Notes under the pieces: model-generated
Databases searched by the model: none
Told to the model about the DNA's origin: nothing
Seen by the model: only the letters and a program-made list of their open reading frames with translations
In this document: positions 24,705-35,175 of the stretch, piece by piece
Position numbering within the stretch: position 1 is the stretch's first letter
Layout of the letters: each line of letters opens with the position of its first letter
Assembly: GCA_020080175.1 (NCBI GenBank)
Contig: JAGHQL010000073.1
Location: forward strand, 54,155 to 118,154
DNA length: 64,000 nucleotides
Reading direction: 5' to 3'
Origin: Glutinoglossum americanum
Lineage: Eukaryota; Ascomycota; Geoglossomycetes; Geoglossales; Geoglossaceae
Program-made: the position numbers and the translations under genes

Positions 24705-26024
24705 ATGTTTGCCTTCACCCAGAGAATGCCTTCTCCCTTCAAGTCCCAACGCAGCTACGAGAGGGTCCTATCCTTCTCGGAAAGGTCGTCGTCGGACGGC
24801 TCTCCCGACTCCAGCGATGGCTTACTAGAAGACAAGGCGTTTCGACCGCTGCGCCAAAAACGCTCGGTTTGGCAAAGCTGGTGGCCGTTCATCATCGTCC
24901 ACTTGGTCATTTTTACCATCTACGCCGGAATTCTCTACGCCGTTGCCTCGAATGCACGCGCACAGGCTCTCCGCGGTCCCGGTCTGCTCTTCTGTACGTC
25001 TCTCGTGTGAAATTATGAGCGTGCTGAACTGCTCGATCCTAGCCATGGGTTTCTGCTTGCTAACGGGCCAACAGCTCCCGCGCGCGAGGCGGTCATATAC
25101 GAGGAAACCACGTATGTGGAGAATTCCCAGGAGCACGGGCCCTTTTCGGGATATCCCAGAGAGGAGATTGACCAAAACTGGCGCGACCTCTTGAACGGTG
25201 AGTGGAACTGCTACTCTCAAAGCTCATAGATGCCGGCCTCTGAACGCCTCTCAGCGGAAAATATCAAGATCGAACCGGAATTCATGCGGTACTACGACCG
25301 GGAGGATCTGGGCGTTGCTCTTCCCGAGGGTGATGGCTACATCGGCACGCTGAATGTATACCACGAGCTGCACTGTATTGTATGGGTTCGCATATTCTGA
25401 TTCGCGAATACAGAATTGACTGTTGATAGAAACGGCTTTACCAATACAACTACCCGGACTATTACTGGAAGGATATAACTGACAGTCAAAGAGAGGTGAA
25501 TCGCCTGCACAACGGTGAGTCCGCCTCTCCCTCTCACGCCCTTCATCTATGCCGCTCCAGCGGCTCGGGTGGTCTACCACCGCCCTCACCAAACGCCTAC
25601 CATGAGACAGCGCGCAAAATGTTTACCCAGACACCGATATCTAGAAACACTAACCTTGCCCCTAGAACACTGCCTCGACTTCCTCCGCCAATCCGCCATG
25701 TGCCACGGCGACATCGGCCTCATAACCTTCCAATGGTCGCCCACGAGCCTGATCCCGATCGCCAACGCGACGAGGCACGAGTGCATCAACTGGAAGAAGC
25801 TGGACGCGTGGACCAGAGCACGCACGGTCGACATGATGAAGCCGGGCTACCTGATCCACCCGTTGTTTGGTATGGCCGCGTCTCGTCCACTGTTAACAGC
25901 TAGGAGCATGCTGATCAGAATGCTTTTCTGTTTAGGTCCCGCGTATCCAGACGGCAAGGGCGATCCGATCGGGGCGATGAAGGCGTCGCAGGAACCCCCG
26001 CATCTGGGCGGACATCACCACTGA
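24705..26024 (+). CDS. UstYa-family (DUF3328) oxidase, cluster copy 1
   Basis: UstYa-type proteins catalyse oxidative cyclisation and related oxidations of fungal RiPP core peptides (ustiloxin, asperipin and phomopsin pathways). The N-terminus is cytosolic and Ser-rich, followed by a membrane anchor (WPFIIVHLVIFTIYAGILYAV). The two family signatures are intact: YHELHC at the end of exon 3, and EHCLDFLRQSAMCHGD in exon 5. HINW-like HECINW and a PAYPDG C-terminus follow. Exons: 24705-24993 or 25004, 25075-25198, 25255-25379, 25430-25514, 25666-25869, 25936-26024. The donor at the position matching copy 2 (gtacgt at 24994) puts exon 2 one base out of frame; a weaker donor at 25005 (gtgtga) keeps a 308-residue frame. 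Either that donor is used or one base is missing at the exon 2 start. Protein ends with a His run. Confidence 0.88.
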
Positions 26025-27152
26025 GGGACCAGCTGGAAGGAACGCATGGAGTGTCTCGCGGCTGAACCGCTGCCATGTCCCCGGCCGCGTCGTTTGGACG
26101 CTATGCTTTTTCTTTTTTTTTTTCGCTCCTACTAGCCAAAGACTATCTGTCCATCTACAAACAATGTTACTTGCTTTCGCAATACTATCTACTGAGCCTT
26201 ACCGAGCCCCACACACTCCCGCGGGTTATTTTTTGTGCGTCTGTAGGGTACCAGCTGCCAATCGTAGTACAGCCATCACCACACACCCGCAACGCAAGCA
26301 AGCCACGCAAAACCCACCCGCACCAGGGCTCTCCCCACATTAGTTTCCGACGCAAAAAAAGAAAAAAATCCCACAGACAAGTCGCCCAAAAGATGCGCCT
26401 CCCCACACACGCAACCAGCTTCCAAATCTGACCTTCGCCACCCAACCACAACGCCCAAACTCCGACTTATCGCCGACCCGGGGGGGTTCGCACACGAACC
26501 GCACCGCGGCGTGGCGACCCCCGATCGCGCACAGGACCCCCCAGTCCTGAAACCAGGAGGCGCCCCCGCCGCCGCCACCACCTCCAGGGCCGCGACCCAC
26601 TTCCCGCGGCCATCGCCCCACACTCCCAGCGGTCACCCGCCGGCCGCCCCGTGTCCGTATAAGGCTGAGGGCGCACGCGGATCGGGGGTCGGCGGGCGCG
26701 CGCTGCGACTTCCCGTCCTGGGGGGGGAGGGGTTTGGTGGGTTCGTTTCGCTGGCGGCGGGGCGGCTGGTTGGGGTCCCGGGCTCCGCGCTCGCGGCTTG
26801 TGCGAGGTCGTGGGGGCGCAGCGGTGCGGTGGTGCGCTGTGATGGCTGGGTTGTCATGGAGGTGACGGGGTGACAGTGCTGGGTGCTTACTGTTTCTGGT
26901 GCTGTCTGGGGAGATCTCGGGGTAGCTGGCGTGTAGGCGCTTTTGTCGTATCGGGCCAAGCCTCGCCGTATCTTCTCCTCAGCTTGGCTGTGTCTTACGC
27001 TTGCCCCCTCGGTCGTATATCTGTGACCTGGAGGGTTTCTGAGGCTTTTGCTTGCCCTCTGCACCTACTGGCAGCGTATTCATCAATACTGACCCTCCCG
27101 CTGCCCGCTTTTTACACTGTCCTCTCCGAGCGCATATTCTCTTCTTGTCGAT
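26025..27152. other. Intergenic, GC-rich in part
   Basis: 3' flank of the UstYa copy 1 gene, then a GC-rich part (26.46-26.9 kb) with open frames in several registers but no domain, then the promoter of the cytochrome b561 gene with a pyrimidine-rich leader just before 27153. Confidence 0.4.
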
Positions 27153-28568
27153 ATGGGCAATCTTTGCAACTTCTTCTTCTACCTATTTGCCTATTTTTTT
27201 GCAACATGTGGTTCTGCTTCGGCAGAACCTGTGCAATACTGCAAATTCGGGGATCCAGCACGTCCAAATGCCGACATCGACTTCTGTATGGGCCTGACGA
27301 TGCACCAAAACATCTCGTCAAATTCTTATGACCTATACCTCACCATGACCCACACACGACGGAATCGCTCTGCCCTGGGCTGGACGGCCATCGGTGCGGG
27401 CGACACCATGAAGGGAGCTCTCATGTTCATCATTTATGGAGACCCATCTTCCGAGGGAAACCCCACAATTAGCATCCGGACCGCCACAGGCCACAAGCAG
27501 CCTGAGCCCATCACGGCCTCTGATGCCGGCGGCGCAGATATCCGCGTACTGAGATCGAGCTGGATACCATCCTCAGAAGGTCCTACACTGGGCGACCAGA
27601 CCTTCGTTGCAACGGTCTCACTTATATGTTACTCATGTCACCTGTGGCCTGGAACCCAAATAACTGCTGCCTCCAACTCGATGCCTTGGATGTGGGCGTG
27701 GAATGAAAAACAGGACATTCCAATGTATTCTGACGACATCCATCTCGACATGCACAGGCATCACGCTGGCGCGGGCGGCTGGGGCAATTTTTACGTTGAC
27801 ATGGCCCGGTCCGTGAACACGGCCAGGATTGCCCCCTCTCTTCCACCGATCAGACCCAACGTAGCAGCAATTGGCGTCTCTGAATCGCCCGGGAGCTTAC
27901 TAGCGGGCAAAGGAGCTCTTGAGTGGATTGCTCACGACCCTACACTACATCTGCATGGCCTCATTATGGGAATGGCATTCCTTTTGCTCTTTCCAGCCGG
28001 AGTCGTTGCGATGCGCTCGGGGTCGGCCAAGTCGTTCAAGTACCATTGGATCATACAACTGGCTGCCTCGGTCTTCACTGGTCTTGGAGTTATCGCCGGG
28101 CTCCTCTTAGGCCAGGGAATCAACACCACGCACCAGGGAGTCGGCATCGCCATTGCAGCCTCCCTCGGCCTACAGGGCGTTCTGGGCTGGCGACACCATG
28201 TCGTCTTTCTCCGGATAAAACGCCGAACATGGATTTCTCATGCGCACGTTTGGCTTGGCAGGCTTGTGATGGCCGCCGGTTGGACAAACCTAGTGACTGG
28301 TATGCTTTTGCGCGGGTATCCTGGCGCCTGTGTAATTGTGATGGTTATAGTCGTGTGTGTGGAGATGCTAGGGCTGACGTTCTGGGTATGGTGGGCGTAC
28401 AGAAGGTCTGCACCGCAAATGCCCTCGGGGCAAAGGTCGGTGTGGCGAAAGGAGGAAAATTATTTTGCTGTGGGAGACCTTGATGATGAGGGGGATGATG
28501 ACTCTGAGCTTAACACCGTAACGGACGAGACTATGGAACCCATGATAGAAGCAGGCCGAGGTATTTGA
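27153..28568 (+). CDS. Secreted/membrane DOMON (CDH-cytochrome-like) plus cytochrome b561 protein
   Basis: Single exon, 471 residues. A signal peptide (FFFYLFAYFFATCGSASA) precedes a DOMON domain of the cellobiose-dehydrogenase cytochrome type (about residues 25-215). That domain shows GWTAIGAGDTMKGALMFIIYG, where a heme-ligand Met is expected, and later DIHLDMHRHH. From about residue 255 come five to six membrane helices of the b561/ferric-reductase type with paired His: LHLHGLIMG, YHWIIQLAAS, THQGVGIAIA and SHAHVWLGRL. Such proteins pass electrons across the membrane, from cytosolic donors such as ascorbate to outer acceptors. The C-terminus is acidic and cytosolic. It lies between the first UstYa gene and the bZIP gene on the same strand, so it may supply electrons in the cluster. 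That link is inferred from position only; this family also occurs outside clusters. Confidence 0.88.
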   Translation: MGNLCNFFFYLFAYFFATCGSASAEPVQYCKFGDPARPNADIDFCMGLTMHQNISSNSYDLYLTMTHTRRNRSALGWTAIGAGDTMKGALMFIIYGDPSSEGNPTISIRTATGHKQPEPITASDAGGADIRVLRSSWIPSSEGPTLGDQTFVATVSLICYSCHLWPGTQITAASNSMPWMWAWNEKQDIPMYSDDIHLDMHRHHAGAGGWGNFYVDMARSVNTARIAPSLPPIRPNVAAIGVSESPGSLLAGKGALEWIAHDPTLHLHGLIMGMAFLLLFPAGVVAMRSGSAKSFKYHWIIQLAASVFTGLGVIAGLLLGQGINTTHQGVGIAIAASLGLQGVLGWRHHVVFLRIKRRTWISHAHVWLGRLVMAAGWTNLVTGMLLRGYPGACVIVMVIVVCVEMLGLTFWVWWAYRRSAPQMPSGQRSVWRKEENYFAVGDLDDEGDDDSELNTVTDETMEPMIEAGRGI

Positions 28569-29859
28569 GTCACACAGTATGATTAGTCTTGTCGGTGGAA
28601 TTTGCTTAGGTAGATGCATGTGGATAACAATGAGAACTGCTATTCTAAAGTATCCCCAAACAGTGCTCCCTTTCCATCCTGCTTCCTGACTCTCGCTACC
28701 TGTTCTGCAAAAGCGATTCGTTGGAACATCTAGGATTAACTAAGAGTTGTCGCGCTCGGAAGTCGCCGCTTTTCCATTTTCGCAAAAATAGCGACTACGT
28801 GGCCGATTCTAGGTCAATGCAATGATAGACTTGATCTACAGCAAACGTAAAGGGTGTTTTTCAGCACTATTGCCATGGCTTTGAGCTGAGTCAGAGACCC
28901 AATGCGATCCTCTTGCTCTGAGTGACGGCTAGTGGTCGGAAATGGTAATACTACGAGCTCTCTTTGCTCTCTGTGTTCTATGTGACTGTAGCATGTATGC
29001 TCATGTACTGTACATGCACCTTGGGGCCGGGCCACTTCAACGTCGCGCGTAGATAGTTCCTATGGTCACGATTCTAGGTGCTCTTCTAGGGCTCACTCTT
29101 ACCGGTCGCATGTGTGTTCTACTGTCTTGGTCAGATTTGCGACCTTTAATCTGCCCATCGGTTAATGAAGTAAGCCCAAGTGGGACAGCAGCGACTTCTA
29201 GGAGGTGCGAATACATTTGGTATGGTGTATGGTGTATGGTGTATCCCTTAGTCTCCTGCGCATGGAACGCTGCTAGAGATGCAACCCTTGGTCGGTCTGA
29301 AAATAGCGCAGTTCAGCTTCTCGGTATCTTCGTATCACATAACTGGGAGCTTCGCCCACTTCGCGGTAACATGGTGGTGGTGGCGATGGATTCGTTGGGT
29401 CCAACCTCGGCGCTGACACGTGCTAAGCCTATTCCGGTTAACTACTCCCCCGTTGTGTAGACTCCACAGGCCTTCCTTAGGCAGCTTATAATTCAATCAA
29501 TTCTCGAAGCTGCGCATGTTCGCTTAGGACCTGGAACGGGTCTGGGCGTGATCAATTAGATCAGGCAGAGCCTGAAAAACCCCGAGCGCCAGACTTCAAA
29601 GGCGTGCTGTCTCGTTCCGGCCGCAGCCTCCGTATTACCCCGTAGGGGTTCCAGGGGTTGCTGGCTCCGTTCAGGCCACAGCGCTCGTATGGGAACCCCT
29701 CCAGGGTGGGCTTGCCCTTATTTTGTCGGAGATCTGCCAGATTCAGCCGATGCAACAACGGGTGATGGCAGGGTTATTCCTAGGTAGGAATAGGAAGGGT
29801 AGCAGGAGCAAGAAGAACGCTAAGAGGAGGCAAGAGTATGTAAGAGCCTTTCCATTTCC
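28569..29859. other. Intergenic, promoter side of the bZIP gene
   Basis: No gene recognised. An open frame at 29062-29460 has no domain. A short ATGGTGT-type repeat (tatggtgtatggtgtatggtgtat) lies at about 29220-29243. Confidence 0.4.
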
Positions 29860-31629
29860 ATGCGTATAACCGCCAAGCAGTCCCTCACTATAAACCCAAA
29901 ACAATCAATATTAGCATACTTTGGCAGCCGTCGTTCATCTCATGGGCACACTCGGGAGATGCTAATGCACCCGATACATCGCCAGAGCTCCCCAGCTACT
30001 CCTGCATCCCTTAACGGTGGTGTCTCCTGCCTTGGCGCTCCAGCACCTACCGGCACAGAGGCACCACAGTGGCCTGCGAGCCTAAGTCGTGAAGAGGCCA
30101 GAAGAGCGCGAAATCGTTTGGCGCAACGCAAGCACCGACAATGTGAGTCGCAGGCTGCGCGCATGCGCACTTGCGAATTTGGTCCTATAATGGCAGAGTG
30201 CCGTCCATCCATCTAACACTTGCGGAGCAGTAAAAAAGGCCGCGAAAGACCTTGTCGATCCGAGTGCACTTCAAGACAAGCAGCGTCCGGGCCATGCCAA
30301 CCCTGAATATGGGACACCTTTCCAAAGTCGAGGCAACCGACCTAGTAGCCAGTGCCACAGCTTTGGCGGAGACGTGCGAGGATACAGAACCGGCTCCTAC
30401 AGGTAGGTAGCGATTGTGTCGATTGTGTTTGTTTTCAAGCCTTGCTCTGCCCCTCATTTTACTTGCACCTTCTAGCCGCCAATCACTAATGAAGGTTTGC
30501 CGTTACAAATAGTAGGACAGAGCATTTCGAGGACGCTACTTCTCAACCTGGCCCGGCCCAGGACTGTGTGGCAGTCATGGTAAGGGAAATGGATTTCTCG
30601 CTGCTCAACGCCCCAACAGACATGCACGATAGCAGTGAGGCCAAGGACGTGGCTAGGCTAGTCGCTCCACAGGACAACGCTACACTAGGCAGTCCTCACG
30701 GTCCAGACACCCCATCCTCATTTGGGATGAAAAGCGAAGACATGTTAGCATACCAAGTCCAAAGACAATGTTTTCCGGGGTCTCTATCATTCGGCTGCCA
30801 GTGCACGCTAATGGCCACTTCGGAGATTGCACCCGCTCAATCTCCCTCGTATTGGCCTAACCTGGAATGCCACCACCAGACTCACACTCCGCAAGAATCC
30901 CCACAGGAAGTCCTACAAGGCCAGAAAAGTGCGTATAAACGCGGTAGGACTGTCTCTGACCCTTCTGGATCCGTCCAAGTTCGTCCATCACGACCAAATA
31001 ACCAAGCAGACTCATCAGTGGCGAATACGACAGATTCCGGATTAGAGGCCCACATCCCGAGAGCGATCTCTGTAGATGCACTTTTAGGCAATGGCGGCTC
31101 TGGTGGAACTCTCCAGCCGACGCTAGAAGATCGCTTTGAGCGTATCTTAGACGTTGTTGAAAAGGCCGGCTTCAGCAGTATTGATTCCATGGTTGCAGAA
31201 TACTACACCGCTAAGTTCAGGGAGGATACTGCGCCTCATTCATCGCAATCGCTCAGTAGGAGCCGCCACTTGCGTCGGCTTCTCGCCTCCCTCCACGATA
31301 GCATTAAGAGTTGGAGTAGCCGGGAGGCTCGGGGTTATCGGGAAGAGATAGTTCGGTCGGCGGAGAGCATCTACGTCGAGGAATTGCAACAGCTCAGGCA
31401 AAAAAATGTGCAAGAGGAGGCTTCACTGAGACAAGTGGCAGTGGGGGGCTCTGAAAGTGGTCAGAGGGCGGCTGCTGGTGAGAAGACCGGACAGCTATTC
31501 CCATCTGTGGAATCGAACCCGTTATTGAAGCACGGCCATACGCTCCTGCAAGAGTCTGTAGGTTTTCCCCACACACCTGCACTTGCACCACCATTCATCG
31601 CGCTCGCTGACGCGATATCAGGTACCTGA
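29860..31629 (+). CDS. bZIP transcription factor, likely cluster regulator
   Basis: Exon 1 ends in a bZIP basic region, EEARRARNRLAQRKHRQ, carrying the fungal N-x2-AQ-x3-R DNA-contact signature. The phase-1 intron 30143-30230 (gtgagt donor, tctaac branch, agcag acceptor) continues it as LKKAAKDLVD. The second intron, 30403-30512 (gtaggt donor, aatag acceptor), leads in frame into exon 3. Exons 29860-30142, 30231-30402 and 30513-31629 give 523 residues. Exon 3 has a conserved-looking C-terminal helical domain (LEDRFERILDVVEKAGF, DSMVAEYYTAKF, SRHLRRLLASLHDSI), seen in some regulators of fungal secondary metabolism. The leucine zipper after the basic region is short and poor. It lies between the oxidase genes and the precursor, so it is a candidate pathway-specific activator. 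The start could also be an internal Met (MLMHPIH, near 29959). Confidence 0.87.
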
Positions 31630-32785
31630 GACATGGTCTCTATTGATGGAGCTTGCACGGAACGCGGGATTGCCTCAACCACAGAGGTCCCAGGCCGCCA
31701 GTGCATTTCTTTACACACTTGCCCTGAGGTGAACTGTGTATTATATGGCTACGCTGTGCGATCTCATATGGGGATCACCATCCCTGCCGATACGTTTGTT
31801 GGGCGAAGCACAATTAAATCCTACAGCCGACTCTGGAAAGAAGGGCAGGGCCCAATGGGGGATCAATGGGGTACTGGCGGACTGGCCTCAGAACTCGTGT
31901 AGCATAATAGGGCATCACATAGTGTAAGCTATTGTCGTAGGCAGCAGCGTTAGATAGCGGAACAGGCAGGGTTAGGTAATTTAGGGTTCTGGATTCCCCC
32001 GGTGAATACTCATCGGACAGGAGGGGTAGACTAGGTAGAACTAGTTAGGCATTTCCCATAGATATACCAAAGAAACCACTTGTCCTTTCAGCTACGGTCA
32101 CTACGAAAAATGTAGTCTCTCATAACTATATATGAAAAAAATGCGAGCAAATCCCTCGCCTCTGGATACTTACCTAACTAGGCAAGTTTCGGCTAAATTT
32201 TAACCACATTAGAATATTCCTAGTCTTCAACGTGGCGAGGCCTAAGGGTAGCCTAAAAGATGTGCCTAATGAACTCTCGGTATCTTGATACTTGTAATTT
32301 CCGAATCCAGCCTTCTCATGGACTCTAGCCGTTGTAAAGTGGCTGAGTGCTAGCGCACATATATATAGAATATGAATAGGGGCTTAAAGTATCTCTCTCC
32401 CCTAAACCCTCCCCCTTCTGGCAACAGATCAACGGTGCGAGACAATTAAGATACGACCCATTTTCAAGGTTGCGGCTGGAATCGGGAACGTCTCACAAGA
32501 GCAAAAGGAGTCTGGTTAAATAGAGTTTGAGGTTACTGCCATTGCCACAACTATGCTCCTATCAATAGAATTCGCAAATAGAGACACAAGAACTCAGAAT
32601 TCACACCATCCCAGCACATCCACCGGAACCAAGGAAAAATAACAGAGAGTCAGGAAAGACATAATTGAGCCCGCAATTCACCACTCGAAACTAAACCACG
32701 ACCACTAGAGTCCCCCTTTCGCCTCTCTTGCACCAAGTATGCCAGTGCTTTCAGGGGCGGCGATGGCCGGGATCCAAGCAGACGC
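31630..32785. other. 3' flanks of bZIP and precursor genes (convergent)
   Basis: The bZIP gene and the precursor gene converge here. No further gene recognised. AT-rich, with terminator-like A/T runs. Confidence 0.4.
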
Positions 32786-33923
32786 CTAGTCAACAACATA
32801 GGCCGTGGCGCTGTCCGCGTCGGCGCGCTTATCAACAACATAGGCGGTAGCACTGTCGGCGTCGGCACGCTTGTCAACGGTATAGGAGGTGGCACTGTCG
32901 GCGTCGGCGCGCTTGTCTACGACGTACGCGGTGGCGCTGTCGGCATCGGCGCGCTTGTCAACAACATACGCAGTAGCACTGTCGGCATCGGCTCGTTTGT
33001 CAACGGTATAGGAGGTAGCACTATCGGCGTCGGCACGCTTGTCGACAACGTAGGCGGTAGCACTATCGGCGTCGGCNNNNNNNNNNTATCGGCGTCGGCA
33101 CGCTTGTCGACAACGTAGGCGGTAGCACTATCGGCGTCGGCACGCTTGTCGACAACGTAGGCGGTAGCACTATCGGCGTCGGCGCGCTTGTCAACAACGT
33201 AGGCGGTAGCACTATCGGCGTCGGCGCGCTTGTCAACAACGTAGGCGGTAGCACTATCGGCGTCGGCACGCTTGTCGACAGTATAGGAGGTAGCGCTATC
33301 CGCGTCGGCACGCTTGTCGACAGTATAGGAGGTAGCACTGTCGGCGTCGGCGCGTTTGTCAACGACGTAGGCCGTGGCACTGTCAGCGTCGGCACGCTTG
33401 TCCACAACATAGGCGGTAGCGCTGTCGGCATCGGCGCGCTTGTCCACAACATAAGCTGTAGCACTGTCGGCGTCGGCTCGTTTGTCAACGGTATAGGAGG
33501 TAGCACTATCGGCATCGGCTCGTTTGTCAACGGTATAGGAGGTAGCACTATCGGCGTCGGCGCGCTTGTCGACGACGTAAGCCGTGGCACTGTCAGCGTC
33601 GGCACGCTTATCTACGACATAGGCGGTAGCGCTGTCAGCATCGGCACGCTTATCCACGACATAGGCAGTAGCGCTGTCAGCATCGGCACGCTTATCTACG
33701 ACATATGCAGTGGCGCTATCCGCATCTGCGCGCTTGTCGACGACGTATGCGGTAGCGCTGTCAGCATCGGCGCGCCTCGGCAGGGGTGCAATCGCGTCTT
33801 TTACCAAAGTCAGCCCTATCAAACGCTAGGACATGGAGAACCTTTACCTGGTAATGCAACTGGGGCACCTGAGGTAAGGGTTACCAGCAGTGGAAGGAGC
33901 GAGATCAATGTTGAAGAGCGCAT
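32786..33923 (-). CDS. Kex2-processed RiPP precursor with tandem YVVD/YTVD core repeats (dikaritin type)
   Basis: Exon 1 (33848-33923) starts at an ATG and encodes a secretion signal (MRSSTLISLLPLLVTLTSGA, then PVALP). A 50-bp intron (33798-33847; gtaaag donor, gctgac branch, aaaag acceptor) joins it in frame to DAIAPLPRR and then a perfect tandem array. Each 42-bp unit encodes ADADSATAYVVDKR or ADADSATSYTVDKR. Sixteen full units precede a run of Ns (33077-33086). The seventeenth is cut by it, and seven follow, the last ending in D and a TAG at 32786. KR (and RR before unit 1) are Kex2 sites; fungal precursors such as UstA are cut there in the Golgi. Each core has one Tyr followed by aliphatic or hydroxy residues and Asp (YVVD, YTVD), resembling the ustiloxin tetrapeptides, whose Tyr is cross-linked by UstYa/Yb. 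Two UstYa genes flank it. The product is predicted, not known. Confidence 0.92.
32789..33771 (-). repeat. 42-bp tandem array encoding RiPP core units
   Basis: At least 24 units of 42 bp, in phase with the codons. The order read from the N-terminus is five AYVV, two SYTV, three AYVV, two SYTV, four AYVV, one unit broken by the gap, then AYVV, SYTV, AYVV, AYVV, SYTV, AYVV, AYVV. Units differ mostly at third codon positions, so the peptide is held constant by selection while the DNA drifts. Confidence 0.95.
33077..33086. other. Assembly gap (10 Ns) inside the precursor array
   Basis: Ten Ns interrupt unit 17. Thirteen bases of that unit precede the gap on the coding strand, and a new unit starts right after it. 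The real gap should therefore be 29 bases plus a multiple of 42, so the Ns are a placeholder for a collapsed repeat. The apparent loss of frame downstream is an artefact. Confidence 0.9.
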
Positions 33924-35175
33924 TTTCGAGGCTATGTAATGGACCGAGGCTCAAGACCGAGGTGGATTAACTTTGAGGTTTAAGAGCTTGTTGAAAAGCG
34001 AGGGCGTATTGTGGGTACTGTGAGTGCCTTTATGTTGCTGGAGCTCCTTGAGGGACGGAGTGGTTGATAGAGCACTAAAAACACAGTTATATTGCCCACG
34101 GCCTCTAGTGAAGGAACACACCACCTCCAAAATAGAGCATCTTAGTTTATGACCTGTGACAGTGCAGGCGTGCGCTCCAGCAATTGGCCAAGGAGATGGC
34201 GTTCAGCTGATCCAGATACCAAACTCCCCAAGGTGAGAAACGGAAGGCATCTCCTGGCTGTGCATTACATCGTGTGCTTCTATGACACCTCCCATCCTAC
34301 AAAGATTTCCGGCTCCCCCCAGACGACACGGAAACAGATCGAGAAACGAGAATTGAAGGCTTACGGCGCATCGGGTCGCACGAACACCCCATCGCGCGAG
34401 CGTACGAGCAACAAGAGGAACCACTAGAGGATAGAACAGGGATCGTAGGACCGCTGCCTTCACCGGAGAGACCACCGTAGGCCCACATCCAAGGATTCTT
34501 AGCGATGACACCGGACAAGACCGCAGTAAAAAGAGAAGAATAGGAAAGAGAGATCCGATCCCTACACTACACCTGTATGACCGGTTGTGGCCGGCGTGGC
34601 GTGGACAAGCGCAGCAGTAGCGGAGAGGGTTACCAGAGCATCGACCGAGTTACTCCGTAGCGTAGCGCGCCGCCACCAGATCACGTCAGCGACCCCGATA
34701 CCAAAGAACACACTCGTGCGACAAGATACCGAGATCGAAGCTTGGCCGTCATCGCGATGACAGGCTGACGGGCCGGGGGCGGGATCAGCCGTGCCTCGCT
34801 AACCCTCGTACCCCTGCCAAGTCGGGGGTTTCCCGCACCCCTGCGCGGCGGCTTCGCGTGGCGGGCGCAAGAGGCGCTTTGGTCCCTGGCGGTGGGCGTG
34901 ACAGTGCATGACAACCCCGGTAGGCGGGCCCGATGACAGCGCGGTTCGCGGTCAGCTATAAGGCTGTCTCAGCCGCGCACCCCGGTCCGTCATCTATGGT
35001 AACGGCCGTGGCTGGCCACCCGTTGCGACCCTATCCTCTCACCTTGGGTTTGGGCTTGATTTTTCAGGGGCTCGAGATCGATCCTGCAGCCTTCTCTCCT
35101 CCCATTTCCTTCTTCCTTCTCCCCCAAAACCCTTAGACTGGAGTGTTATGAGGTTCTTCCGTAGAGTTCTGCGCC
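33924..35175. promoter_or_regulatory. Divergent promoter region between precursor and UstYa copy 2
   Basis: About 1.25 kb separates the start codons of the precursor (minus) and the second UstYa gene (plus), so both are probably controlled from here. An octamer at 34681-34688, TCACGTCA, is one base from the ATF/CREB site TGACGTCA bound by bZIP factors. No coding frame is supported. Confidence 0.5.

Noticed and set aside
29062-29460. 132-codon plus-strand frame before the bZIP gene
   Set aside because: No domain, signal or splice partner; contains a simple ATGGTGT repeat. Left as spacer.
32650-33605. Other minus-strand frames with repeated PTPIVLPP-type peptides
   Set aside because: These are off-frame readings of the RiPP precursor array, seen only because the N placeholder shifts the frame.
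32789-33771. CRISPR-like array
   Set aside because: The 42-bp units are contiguous without spacers, are coding, and the organism is a fungus.
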